A stretch of DNA of 64,000 bases, taken from positions 2,666,001 through 2,730,000 of the forward strand of contig OZ244872.1 of assembly GCA_965221215.1 (NCBI GenBank). The letters run 5' to 3'. Position 1 is the first letter of the stretch; every line of letters starts with the position of its first letter. Below, in pieces: positions 17,567 through 25,473 of the stretch. Source of the DNA: Aldehydirespirator sp965221215. GTDB taxonomy: Bacteria; Actinomycetota; Acidimicrobiia; Acidimicrobiales; Aldehydirespiratoraceae. A program made the position numbers and the translations under genes. The notes beneath the pieces were generated by a model. That model was not told the DNA's origin, ran no database searches, and saw only the letters and a list, made by a program, of their open reading frames with translations.

Positions 17567-18283
17567 TCAGGAGACCCATGAGAAGTCTTGTTCGGCCACG
17601 GTGCCGACGATGATCACCGCCGGGGACGGCACGGTGTCGTGTCCGAGATCGTTGAGAGTCCCCCGCCATGTCTGCTGGTGCGGGCGCGTGGCCCAGTGGA
17701 CGTAGGCGGCCGGGGTGTTGCCGGCCATACCGGCAGCGAGCAGTCGATCACGTATCCCGCGAGCGCGTCCCGCCCCCATCAACACGACGATCGTCCCGCC
17801 GACCTTCGCAAGCGCCTCCCAGTCGACGGTGAGGTCGCTGGAGGGATCCTCGTGACCGGTAACCACCGTGAACGAGAGCGCCTTGTGGCGCAGAGTCACA
17901 GGTATTCCCGCGTAGGTGGCCGCCGCGATAGCGGAGGTCACGCCAGGCACGATCTCGAAATCCACGCCGGCTGCGGCCAGCGCGGCGGCCTCCTCTCCGC
18001 CTCTGGCGAAGACGCAAGGGTCGCCGCCCTTGAGCCGCACCACGGTGAGTCCCGTCCGCGCCCGAGCGACTAGCAGTTCGTTGATCTCGGACTGTGTGAG
18101 CGTCGGCTTGCGGGGCAGCTTGGCCGCGCTGATGACCTCGGCGCCGCTTGGTGCGAGATCGAGCAGCTCAGCGGACACCAGACGGTCGTGCACGACCACG
18201 TCGGCTTCGCCCAGCACCCTCGCTCCCTTCACTGTGATGAGGCCGGGATCGCCCGGTCCCGCACCCACCAGATACACGGTCAC
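17567..18283 (-). CDS. cobA: Uroporphyrinogen-III C-methyltransferase
   Basis: The 238-aa protein methylates uroporphyrinogen III at C2 and C7 with SAM, giving precorrin-2 for cobalamin or sirohaem. Diagnostic motifs are VYLVGAGPGDPGLIT at the N terminus, the VVRLKGGDPCVFARGGEE loop at about residues 80-97, VPGVTSAIAAATYAGIPVT, and VVTGHE. It is a single-domain CobA (no HemD or CysG fusion). GTG 18283 is preceded by AGGAGG about 9 bp upstream. No other cobalamin genes are adjacent; the only other one in the window is a broken cobD at 23.7 kb. Confidence 0.93.
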   Translation of the reverse strand: MTVYLVGAGPGDPGLITVKGARVLGEADVVVHDRLVSAELLDLAPSGAEVISAAKLPRKPTLTQSEINELLVARARTGLTVVRLKGGDPCVFARGGEEAAALAAAGVDFEIVPGVTSAIAAATYAGIPVTLRHKALSFTVVTGHEDPSSDLTVDWEALAKVGGTIVVLMGAGRARGIRDRLLAAGMAGNTPAAYVHWATRPHQQTWRGTLNDLGHDTVPSPAVIIVGTVAEQDFSWVS

Positions 18284-18360
18284 TGCTGAACCCTCCTAAC
18301 GACAGCGTTGAACGCGGCGGCTGCTGCGGCGCTGCCGCCCCGCTCGGTGACGTTAGTCAT
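18280..18360 (-). CDS. Possible 26-aa ORF coupled to cobA
   Basis: An ATG at 18360 opens a 26-codon frame (MTNVTERGGSAAAAAAFNAV then VRRVQQ) whose TGA overlaps the cobA GTG by four bases. The cobA Shine-Dalgarno AGGAGG lies inside this frame. It could be a short coupled peptide, the remnant of a larger upstream gene, or chance in GC-rich DNA. The remaining spacer up to 18546 shows no other recognisable element. Confidence 0.25.
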   Translation of the reverse strand: MTNVTERGGSAAAAAAFNAVVRRVQQ

Positions 18361-18546
18361 GGTGCTTCGTTGTGAGGCCGCGCCGTCTACTTCGGCGAGG
18401 AGCGGCTACGGCTTCGTGGCGCGCAGCCCCTTTGGTCCACAGCACAGTTGCCGCCCCGGCTCGGGTTGGGCAAACTTGCGGCCGTTCAGAGCTGAACCCA
18501 TCGACTTGGGCGCTCAGACCCTGTAACGGAGGAACTCGCCCAACAG

Positions 18547-19734
18547 ATGACCGCCTACACGCTTGAACCCATGCCGACCACCCTCGTGGGCGAGGGCAGC
18601 GCGGCAGAGTGCGCCCAGCAGGCACAGGCTCACGGCAGCCGTACCTTCGTGGTGAGCGACCCGGGCGTGCGCGCCGCCGGAATTGTCGACACCGTTGTCG
18701 ACACGCTCACCAAAGATGGCCTCGAGTGGACGGTCTTCGACGACGTCGACCCGAATCCGACCGATGCCAACGTGGCCGCCGGGGTGGAGTCGCTGCGAGG
18801 TTTCGGCACCGAGGGCACCGTGATGGTGCTTGTCGGCGGCGGGTCGGTCATGGACTGCGGCAAGTACATCGCCATGGCCGCGCCGTCGGGCATCGAGGAC
18901 TCGTCGCTTGCCTTCTCGCCCGAGCTCGACGATGCCGACCAGATCGACTTCGCCACCTTGGCGCCCCCGTCTGTGGCCAGTGCGCCCTGCGTGCCCACGA
19001 TCGCGGTGCCCACCACCGCTGGCACGGCATCGGAAACCAACGGCGGTGGCCTGATCACCCGAACAGCCGATCATCGCAAGCTGACCTTCCTCCACCCCGA
19101 CGTCCGGCCTCGTGTCGTCATCCTGGATCCGCTCCTGACAGTCGGGCTTCCGCCGGGTGCTACTGCGGTGTGCGGCATGGATGTGCTGACCCACGCCATC
19201 GAGGCCTACACGTCCACCGCCGCGAACCCCTACGCCGACGCCCTCGCGCTGCACGCCATCGGGCTCACCGGGCAGTGGCTCCCCCAAGCGGTCGCCGACG
19301 GCAGCGACGTGAAGGCTCGGGCGTCGATGCAGATCGCGTCGCACCTTGCGGGCCGTGCATTCTCGTCCGGCCCGCTGCTGGGACTCGTCCATGCCACCGG
19401 CCACCCCATCTCTGGCACCTTCGGTGTGGCCCACGGGCAGACGCTCGCCACCATGCTCCCGCACGTCATGCGGTTCAACATCGAGGCGGTCTCTGATCGT
19501 TACGCCGATGTGGGCGCCGCGCTCGGCGTCGCCCGCGACCCGTCGGCGGCCATCGGGGCGGTCGAGGCGCTGTCGGCAACCGTCGCAACAGACCGCAGCC
19601 TCAGCGACCTCGGCGCCTCGGCGCACCACATCGACGCGCTCGCCACCGACGCATTGCGCGATCTCATCATCTTGAACACGCCGCGCTACCCGAGCCGGGC
19701 AGAGGTCCATGCGCTCTACGAACAGGCGATGTAG
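18547..19734 (+). CDS. Iron-containing (type III) alcohol dehydrogenase
   Basis: The 395-aa protein has the NAD(P)-binding VLVGGGSVMDCGKYIA segment (about residues 99-114), AVPTTAGTASETNGGG, and the metal-binding region with GMDVLTHAIEAY, LVHATGHPISG and GVAHGQTLA supplying the Asp/His ligands. The family reduces or oxidises alcohols, aldehydes or hydroxyacids with Fe2+ or Zn2+. It is divergent from cobA and is followed 68 bp later by an esterase gene on the same strand. The precise substrate is not evident. Confidence 0.88.
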   Translation: MTAYTLEPMPTTLVGEGSAAECAQQAQAHGSRTFVVSDPGVRAAGIVDTVVDTLTKDGLEWTVFDDVDPNPTDANVAAGVESLRGFGTEGTVMVLVGGGSVMDCGKYIAMAAPSGIEDSSLAFSPELDDADQIDFATLAPPSVASAPCVPTIAVPTTAGTASETNGGGLITRTADHRKLTFLHPDVRPRVVILDPLLTVGLPPGATAVCGMDVLTHAIEAYTSTAANPYADALALHAIGLTGQWLPQAVADGSDVKARASMQIASHLAGRAFSSGPLLGLVHATGHPISGTFGVAHGQTLATMLPHVMRFNIEAVSDRYADVGAALGVARDPSAAIGAVEALSATVATDRSLSDLGASAHHIDALATDALRDLIILNTPRYPSRAEVHALYEQAM

Positions 19735-19802
19735 GAGCGGGCGGGGCACCGAGGCTCACGAATAGGTTCACCGAACAGACAACACAGGAGCGTTCCATCC
19801 CC

Positions 19803-20438
19803 ATGTCACTTACGCAGTACCGGATCGACCGCGACGGCGCAGACCGTCTCCTCTTCCTAATGCACGGCTACACCGCCGAGCAGCACCACCTCGCGTCGTA
19901 TGTGCCGTTGGTCGACCCAGACGAACGATTCAGCGCCATCGCGCCGCGGGGACCGATCGACATGCCCGACGGCGACGGCGCGGGCTGGTGGACCATCGAC
20001 CTCGACACGTTCGAATCCGACCTCTCACAGTTCGTGCCCTCGCTCGAGATGCTCGAGTCGTTCATCGCGGACGAAGCCAGCAAGGCGGGGGTGCCACTCG
20101 AGCGGTGCGTCGTGGGGGGGTTCAGCCAGGGCGGCTACCTGGCGCTGGCGCTGGCCGGAAAGGCTGATGCGCCCCGCTACGCCGGTGTGTGGGCCGTCTG
20201 CGCTGGCCTCCCCAAGGTGCCGGGACTCGACATCGACCTGTCCAACGGTGGCGGCCGACCAGCGCTGTTCCAATGGGGAACCCGCGACGCCTTCATCGGC
20301 CAAGAGCAGCCCAAAGAGGTGATAGCAGCCCTTGGCGATGGCGGGTGGAGTCTGCGCCACCACGCCTACGACATGGCCCACAGCCAGACCATCGAAATGA
20401 TGGTCGACGGCCGCGAGTGGCTCGCCGGGGTCCTCTGA
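19803..20438 (+). CDS. Alpha/beta hydrolase, phospholipase/carboxylesterase family
   Basis: The 211-aa protein has the nucleophile elbow GGFSQGG (Ser at about residue 104), the oxyanion region LFLMHGYTAEQHH near the N terminus, Asp in WGTRDAFI and His in YDMAHSQT, in the right order for the Ser-Asp-His triad. Size and motifs match cytosolic carboxylesterases of the YpfH/Abhydrolase_2 type. It probably shares a transcript with the alcohol dehydrogenase upstream. It converges with the WD40 gene, with an 8-bp gap. Confidence 0.85.
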   Translation: MSLTQYRIDRDGADRLLFLMHGYTAEQHHLASYVPLVDPDERFSAIAPRGPIDMPDGDGAGWWTIDLDTFESDLSQFVPSLEMLESFIADEASKAGVPLERCVVGGFSQGGYLALALAGKADAPRYAGVWAVCAGLPKVPGLDIDLSNGGGRPALFQWGTRDAFIGQEQPKEVIAALGDGGWSLRHHAYDMAHSQTIEMMVDGREWLAGVL

Positions 20439-20446
20439 CCTGTTCT

Positions 20447-21469
20447 TCAGACCGCGAGTTTGACCAGGCAGCCGTCGGCCCGACCGATCAGGAGGCTGTC
20501 CTCGCCGGCCCACCGGAGTCGACTGGTGGCCGCGTCGGACTCGAGTGCAGCCACCGGTGAGAGGTCCTGTCCGGCACGAGTCGGGGCAGCCCACACGATG
20601 GTGCGGCCGTCTCCTCCTCCGGTGGCGACGGACTTGCCGGATGGATCCCAAGCGAGGTCCTCGATGTGGTTGTCGTGACCGGCGGCATATGCTGGCTCGG
20701 TGCCGGCGGGCCCCTTTCCGCCGAAGTCCCAGACTGTGAGCTCGTCGAGGCACGCTACCGCGAGCCATCGGCTGTCGTGGCGGAACCCGAGTCGCTCGAT
20801 CTTGGACGGATAGCCGGACATCGACAGGTCGCGGCCGCTCCAGAGCCGCCACAGCTGCACGATCCCGTCTTGGGCACCGGCGCAGGCCCATGCTCCGTCG
20901 GGCGACATCGCCAGCGCGAGCAGCGACCCCTTCCAGTCGAAGCGGCGGCGACGGCCGGTCCGTCGGCCAACGACATCGTGCCAGCCGACGCCGCCGTATG
21001 CGGTCGCACCGACGCGGCTGCCGTCGGCTGACCAGGCGACGGTGGTCACCGTCGAGGGCTGGTCGTCGAAGTCGTGGAGCAGCCCACCGTCTTGATCGGT
21101 GATGAGAAGGTGCCGGCCGGCGCCGACCGCAAGCACGGGTGCGGCCGGCGACCAGGCCAGCGCGGTCGCCCAGGCCGCCGCGGCAACGACGCCCTGAGCA
21201 GCTCCCGTGTGGTCGTAGATCCGCACGTATCCGTCCTGGCCCCCCACCGCGACGCGGCTGCCGTCGGCTGACCAGGCCGCGCCCAACACTCCCATCTCAT
21301 GTCGTTGCAGCGCGGTGGCCGAGCCGTCGTCGATGTCGATGAGGGCAGCGTCGCCGCCCAACGACCCGGCCACCGCCTGGCCGCGGTCGCGACACACCTC
21401 AAGAACGTGCACATAATCATCGAGGTCCACCCGCCATTGCGCGGTGGGCGTTGTCGCAGCGCCGGTCAT
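20447..21469 (-). CDS. WD40-repeat beta-propeller protein
   Basis: The 340-aa protein is made of about seven WD40-like blades, e.g. LGAAWSADGSRVAVGGQDGY (residues 57-76), TTVAWSADGSRVGATAYGG, LALAMSPDGAWACAGAQDG and EDLAWDPSGKSVATGGGDGR. No signal peptide is visible. The ATG at 21469 overlaps the TGA of the COG0523 gene by four bases. WD40 genes coupled to COG0523 GTPases are a recurrent actinobacterial pairing, thought to relate to zinc homeostasis. Here the partner has lost its 5' half. Confidence 0.82.
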   Translation of the reverse strand: MTGAATTPTAQWRVDLDDYVHVLEVCRDRGQAVAGSLGGDAALIDIDDGSATALQRHEMGVLGAAWSADGSRVAVGGQDGYVRIYDHTGAAQGVVAAAAWATALAWSPAAPVLAVGAGRHLLITDQDGGLLHDFDDQPSTVTTVAWSADGSRVGATAYGGVGWHDVVGRRTGRRRRFDWKGSLLALAMSPDGAWACAGAQDGIVQLWRLWSGRDLSMSGYPSKIERLGFRHDSRWLAVACLDELTVWDFGGKGPAGTEPAYAAGHDNHIEDLAWDPSGKSVATGGGDGRTIVWAAPTRAGQDLSPVAALESDAATSRLRWAGEDSLLIGRADGCLVKLAV

Positions 21470-22125
21470 ACCAAACAGGAGCTGAAGCTGGCCTCCAGTG
21501 ACTGGCGGTCGAGGTTGCGTCCGATGAAGACGAGACGGTTGCGGCGTTCCGCGCCGTCTTGCCACGCCCCTTGGGCATCGCCTTCAAGCAGCATGTGGAC
21601 GCCCTGGAACACGTAGCGCTCATCCCAGCCGGCAATCGACACGATGCCCTTCGAGCGGAAGATGTCGGTTCCCTTGGTGCGCAGGAACTCGAACAGCCAT
21701 TCGTTCAGCCGGTCGAGATCGACGTCGCCCTCGGCCTCGATGCCGACAGATGTGACGCTCAGGTCATGCTGATGCTCGGCGTCGGGGTCGAGGAACTCGG
21801 GATCATCGGCCAACACACGATCAAGCGAGAACGCGCCGACCTCGAGGATGGCATCAAGGTCGACCTTGCCATGCTGGGTCCGGACAATGGGCGCCTGCGC
21901 GTTGACCTGCCGGATGCGGGACTCCACATCGTCCAGTTCGTTGATGTCGGCGAGGTCGATCTTGTTGAGCACGATCCGATCAGCGAACGCCAACTGCTCG
22001 ACAGCTTCGTTCTCGACCCCCTCGGGCTTCTCTTCGTCCAAGTGCGGAACCAGGTGCTTGGCGTCGACCACGGTGACGATCGCGTCGAGACGCAGCTGGG
22101 CTGCTATCTCATCGTCGACAAAGAA
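21466..22125 (-). pseudogene. 5'-truncated COG0523/CobW-family GTPase (metallochaperone)
   Basis: Homology to COG0523 begins abruptly at FFVDDEIAAQLRLDAIVTVV (about base 22125) and continues to the C terminus. The NKID nucleotide-specificity motif (IVLNKIDLAD) and the C-terminal CobW_C domain (IVSIAGWDERYVFQGVHMLL) are present. Missing are the GxxGxGKT P-loop, the CxCC metal site and the switch regions, i.e. about 140 residues; normal length is about 350-400. A start at 22155 would give a 229-aa product that could not bind GTP. The junction is only about 130 bp from the tRNA-Arg repeat that bounds the island, so loss by rearrangement at the island edge is likely. Confidence 0.82.
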
Positions 22126-22253
22126 AATAGTAACGATTCTCACTTGCGCAGCCAACGTGCCGGCTCAGGCGTGACGCTGTCTTGCGGCGCCCCAACGGAA
22201 GCGACCCGGCGATATGGCCGCCGGAGATCGACAAGGCGAACCCCAATACACAC

Positions 22254-22351
22254 ATCCGCACTAGATTCCGCCCATACCCCGCCCTCGTAGCTCAGTGGAT
22301 AGAGCATCGGTCTCCTAAACCGTGTGCGCAGGTTCGATTCCTGCCGGGGGC
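22254..22351 (+). repeat. 98-bp direct repeat (left copy) carrying tRNA-Arg
   Basis: This is identical over 98 bp to 48597-48694. It includes 27 bp upstream of the tRNA gene and the tRNA up to base 72. Homology resumes after a 13-bp extra segment here and runs through the last codons of the adjacent ATPase gene (GAGGGGCACGACGGCGATGC at 22388-22407 and 48718-48737). The total matched unit is about 140 bp and bounds a 26.3-kb island. Confidence 0.92.
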
Positions 22352-22352
22352 A
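22281..22352 (+). tRNA. tRNA-Arg (anticodon CCT), left copy
   Basis: The acceptor stem GCCCTCG pairs with CGGGGGC with one G:U. D arm, anticodon loop CTCCTAA (anticodon CCT, reading AGG) and T arm GCAGG-TTCGATT-CCTGC are all present. The discriminator is A and no CCA is encoded, unlike the right copy. TAGATT at 22262-22267 is a plausible -10 box. It is isolated and oriented opposite to its neighbours on both sides. Confidence 0.93.
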
Positions 22353-22369
22353 CTCGGCCGGGGCGCCAA

Positions 22370-23671
22370 TCATGGCCTCAACGACACGAGGGGCACGACG
22401 GCGATGCCATCGTCTGTCTGATAACCGGGCCCGAAGGCGGTGATCACTATGAGGCGGGCTGGCTCGCCGCGGCGGCCGGTGTCGACCCGGGCGCGCACGG
22501 CGCGCAGCGACTGCATGGCCTCGGTGATGGCCGATGCCCCGCCCAGCTTGATCTCGACGGCAGCCCACTGTCCGTCCAGGCCCTCGAGGATGGCATCGGC
22601 CTCGAGGTTGGTGTCGTCTCCGTAGTAGTAGGCCCGCCCGTCGATGGACTGGGCGTACACCCGAAGATCCCGCAGCGCCATCGACTCGAATAGCAAGCCC
22701 ATGGCCTCCAGGTCGTTGGCGAGCCATGCCGCTGACGCGGTCAGCGCGGCCACGGCAAGCGCGGGATCGGCGAAGTAGCGCTTTGGGGTCCTGCGCAGCC
22801 GCGTGGGCGACCGCAGGTGCACCGACCACGCCGGGAGGGGCTCGATGACAAAAAGGCGTGCCAACTCGTCCAGATAGGCCCGCAGCGTCGAGCGGGCCGG
22901 AGGCCCGGCGTCCTGCTCGGTCAGGTCGGCCCGCAGCGTGGCATGGGAGGCCGCAGTGGCCTCATTGCGGGCCAACGACGCCAGCAGCCTCCCGGCCAGG
23001 CCGGGGTCGCGCCTCACTCCCGCGACGCGAGAGATATCAACGCGAGCGATGTCGTCGAGGTAGTCCCGCAGCCGGGCCTGGGCCACTGCGGGCGCCATGC
23101 TGACCATGCGGGGCCAGCCACCCCGACAGATCAGATCGGCGACATCGGCGATGGTCTGCCCGGCCTCGACCGCCCGGCATCGGCTTCCCGCCATTAGCGA
23201 GGCGAGCGACACCTCCCCGGTGGAGTCGCCCGACTCCCACAGCGACATCGGCCTCATGCGTACCCGTGCCACCCGTCCCGCGCCGGAGTGCTCGGTGATG
23301 TCGTCGGGCGGGTTCTGGGATCCGGTGAGCACGAAGTGCCCGAATCCGCCTCGCCGGTCGCAGGCGTGGCGCATCGGGTTCCAAATGCTTCGAACCAGCT
23401 GCCATTCGTCGAGCAGCCGAGGCTCGGGGCCCTCCAGGATCGAGGCGGGATCCACCTCAGCGGCGAGCCGCATCGCCTCCGATCCGTCCAGCACGACCTC
23501 GCTGCGAGCGAACCGGCGGCCAGTCCAGGTCTTGCCGCAGCCGCGAGGGCCCTCGATGAGCACCGCCGGTGCCGAGGTCAGCGCCGCGGCTACCTCGGAG
23601 TCCACTACACGGTCAAGATATCTTGAGTCCGTTTCCACAGCCATGTCTTTCCTCAGGTCCAGGCACTTCAC
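22370..23671 (-). CDS. AAA+ ATPase with DUF4143 C-terminal domain
   Basis: The 433-aa protein has a P-loop LIEGPRGCGKTWTGRRFA (about residues 38-55), a Walker B-like LLDEWQLV, and FVLTGSQNPPDD as sensor 1. A DUF4143 domain follows, including the NLEADAILEGLDGQWAAVEI segment, which resembles a degenerate PD-(D/E)xK nuclease core (D...E-x-K). Function of the family is not established; it is common in accessory regions. The start is ATG 23671, or 23644 if the first nine residues are not used. Its last codons lie in the repeat shared with 48.7 kb, where a remnant of a second copy survives. Three 23-bp repeats lie just upstream. Confidence 0.82.
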   Translation of the reverse strand: MKCLDLRKDMAVETDSRYLDRVVDSEVAAALTSAPAVLIEGPRGCGKTWTGRRFARSEVVLDGSEAMRLAAEVDPASILEGPEPRLLDEWQLVRSIWNPMRHACDRRGGFGHFVLTGSQNPPDDITEHSGAGRVARVRMRPMSLWESGDSTGEVSLASLMAGSRCRAVEAGQTIADVADLICRGGWPRMVSMAPAVAQARLRDYLDDIARVDISRVAGVRRDPGLAGRLLASLARNEATAASHATLRADLTEQDAGPPARSTLRAYLDELARLFVIEPLPAWSVHLRSPTRLRRTPKRYFADPALAVAALTASAAWLANDLEAMGLLFESMALRDLRVYAQSIDGRAYYYGDDTNLEADAILEGLDGQWAAVEIKLGGASAITEAMQSLRAVRARVDTGRRGEPARLIVITAFGPGYQTDDGIAVVPLVSLRP

Positions 23672-23738
23672 ACTCCACTTCTAAGCTATTTTAGACTCCA
23701 ATTTTCAGATCTTCCACACTCCAATAAACGGAACCGAA
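23670..23738. repeat. Three 23-bp-period repeats upstream of the DUF4143 gene
   Basis: ACTCCA occurs at 23672, 23695 and 23718, exactly 23 bp apart, each preceded by a purine pair (ACACTCCACTT, AGACTCCAATT, ACACTCCAATA). The same motif with the same 23-bp period occurs next to the right tRNA copy (48759-48827). The array covers the upstream region and start of the ATPase gene and the 3' end of the cobD fragment, so it could be operator sites or one end of a mobile unit. Confidence 0.7.
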
Positions 23739-24383
23739 CTCGACCGGGTCCGAGCCGGCCGGCCGGCCCGCAGGCCATGGGGTCCACGGCAGCCCTCGGG
23801 CTCGCCCCTTGAGCCGGGCTACCAGCCAGATGAGGCACAGCATTCCCATCGCGGCCCGTTCGGCCCGGTCTGCGATGCGTACCGCCTCGGGGACATCGTC
23901 GGGGTCGGGCCGCGGCCCGTCGCCCAGCAAGAGGCGATTCTCCTCGGTATCTCCGTAGCGCAGAGGCCCGCCGAGCTGGCGACCCAGCGCAGCCGCCAAC
24001 GCCGCCTCGGCCACCCCGGCGTTGGGGGACGGATGGGCCGGCGCGTCGCGGCGGACCGCGGCGATGATCTCTCGGGCCCGGTGGGGGCACAGCACTACAA
24101 CCAGGCTGGCGAAGATCCGGGCAGGAACGTAGTTGGCCACGTCGTCAAGGCGGGCCGCGGCCCAGCCGAAGTTGCCGTACCTCTCGTTGCGTCGGCCAAC
24201 CATGGCGTCCATGGTGTTGATGGCCCGGTAGGCCACCGCTCCAGGCGCGCCCGCAACGGCGGCCCAGAACGCGGGGGCGATCACCGCGTCGACACTGTTC
24301 TCGGCCACCGACTCGATGACCGCGGCCGCGACTCCCGCGGCGTCGGGACCCGCCGTAGCCGGTCGCCGCAAGCGGCTGAACAA
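23691..24383 (-). pseudogene. 5'-truncated cobD/cbiB (adenosylcobinamide-phosphate synthase) fragment
   Basis: The readable 230-aa frame matches only the C-terminal two-thirds of CobD/CbiB: AAVIESVAENSVDAVIAPAF, YRAINTMDAMVGRRNERYGN and FGWAAARLDDVANYVPARI, then AALGRQLGGPLRYG. The family protein is about 310-330 aa with several N-terminal membrane helices; these are absent. The frame upstream runs to the VapC gene with no homology. The last about 12 residues (VYWSVEDLKIGV) are encoded by the 23-bp repeat array, so the native 3' end may also be replaced. It is not adjacent to any other cobalamin gene. Confidence 0.78.
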
Positions 24384-24435
24384 CCCGGCCGCGCCGGGCT
24401 CCTGCGTCCAGGAATGGATCCATGCGGGCCGCTGT

Positions 24436-24864
24436 TCAGGTGGGCGGGGTTTGCAATTTCACTCCGCGGAAGCGCAGAAAGTCCCTGTCGTAGGACACGA
24501 CTGTGCACCGATGCTCAATGGCGAGGGCAGCCAGGTGGGCGTCGTTGGTCAGATTGCCGCCCGTGTCGAGCGGTGCCAGCAGTTGTTGGACGATGCCGAG
24601 GTGGCGTGCCGTCGGCTCGACAACGACGGCTGAGGATTGGGCCAGCCAGTCCTCAGCTTGTGTGATCGCTTCGCTCGCGGTCAGTGGCTCGTCGAAGATC
24701 CGCCCGTTGGTGGACAACCGCATGAACGCCAGCAGCACCACCCAGCAGAACGCCACCCGAGCGCCGCCGCTGAGCGCTTCGTCGAGCCAGCCTCGCGCTG
24801 AGTCATGCCGCGGCGCGTCCCGGTTGACCGCATACAACAAGACGTTGGCGTCAACGAGCTTCAA
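24436..24864 (-). CDS. PIN-domain toxin, VapC family
   Basis: The 142-aa protein has the PIN-domain acidic residues in order: Asp in MKLVDANVLLYAV, the central acidic region, NLTNDAHLAALAIEH and the distal SYDRDF. VapC toxins are Mg2+-dependent RNases that cleave tRNA or rRNA when not bound by antitoxin. ATG 24864 overlaps the antitoxin stop by four bases (ATGA), the usual toxin-antitoxin arrangement. Length is typical and no damage is seen. Confidence 0.88.
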   Translation of the reverse strand: MKLVDANVLLYAVNRDAPRHDSARGWLDEALSGGARVAFCWVVLLAFMRLSTNGRIFDEPLTASEAITQAEDWLAQSSAVVVEPTARHLGIVQQLLAPLDTGGNLTNDAHLAALAIEHRCTVVSYDRDFLRFRGVKLQTPPT

Positions 24865-25115
24865 GAGCCAGACTCCAGCTTTCTGGCAAACTCGCTGTCC
24901 TCGGATTCGCCGGCAAGCCGGAGCGCCTTGTCGAGGTCTACTTTGGCGCGTCCCATCGACCGGGCCACCGTCTTGAATGGGCGCGGCCCCTCAGCCGGGC
25001 TTCGGCCATCACGAACCAGGTCGTTCAGTGCCTGCTTGAACGAGACCTTGCGTTCGGTCATGCGCTGGCGGACAATCTGCTCTGTGTCGGAGTCGAGCGT
25101 GACTGTAGTACGCAT
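24861..25115 (-). CDS. VapB-like antitoxin
   Basis: The 84-aa protein begins MRTTVTLDSDTEQIVRQRM, typical of ribbon-helix-helix DNA-binding antitoxins (beta strand then two helices), and ends in an acidic and basic tail (GESEDSEFARKLESGS) likely to wrap the toxin. It is the first gene of the vapBC pair. An imperfect palindrome 7 bp upstream of its ATG is a likely autoregulatory operator. Confidence 0.85.
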   Translation of the reverse strand: MRTTVTLDSDTEQIVRQRMTERKVSFKQALNDLVRDGRSPAEGPRPFKTVARSMGRAKVDLDKALRLAGESEDSEFARKLESGS

Positions 25116-25121
25116 TTTGAC

Positions 25122-25147
25122 AGCATAGCATCAAGTGATGCCTTGCT
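25122..25147. promoter_or_regulatory. Putative vapBC operator
   Basis: AGCATAGCATCA (25122-25133) and TGATGCCTTGCT (25136-25147) form an imperfect inverted repeat with a perfect GCATCA..TGATGC centre. It lies 7 bp before the vapB ATG, where RHH antitoxins usually bind to repress their own operon. Base composition here is much richer in AT than the genes around it. Confidence 0.5.
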
Positions 25148-25189
25148 ATCAATCAGGAGACCGCCCCACTGGAACCAGGCCAGCTGCGC

Positions 25190-25236
25190 CCGCACTAGAT
25201 TCCGCCCATACCCCGCCCTCGTGGGGTATGTGCGGG
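25190..25236 (+). repeat. Att-like core with tRNA-side left flank and hairpin right flank
   Basis: The first 33 bp (25190-25222) are identical to the sequence running from 23 bp before the tRNA-Arg genes through the first 8 bases of the tRNA (GCCCTCGT). Instead of the tRNA body the sequence continues GGGGTATGTGCG, which folds back on CATACCCC. The same right flank occurs at 32353-32364. The rest of the 358-bp spacer between vapB and the nuclease gene (25237-25473) shows nothing I can assign. Confidence 0.85.
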
Positions 25237-25473
25237 TTGACAAACCCCGAGATCAGAGCGTTGCCTTTCACCAGGTTTGGAACGGACTTGGCCTGATTCT
25301 GGAACGCCTCTATCGCGTCGGAGAGCGAAACCCCAGGTCAGAGGCACGATTCACGCAATCGAGCCTCATGCCGGCCATACCCACCAGATCTTCGACCAGT
25401 ATCCGTCCCTGAGGGGGCGTCCTGGGGCGTCGTCGAACACAGGCATGGCTCAGGGTCGGATTAGCCTGAGCCG

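Noticed and set aside
23670..23738. Short regular repeats as a CRISPR array
   Set aside because: The repeated part is only about 8-10 bp in a 23-bp period, there are only three units, and no cas genes are present; they resemble iterons or operators.
25190..25236. A third tRNA gene at 25.2 kb and a fourth at 32.3 kb
   Set aside because: Only the first 8 tRNA bases are present; the sequence then turns into the complement of its own upstream region.
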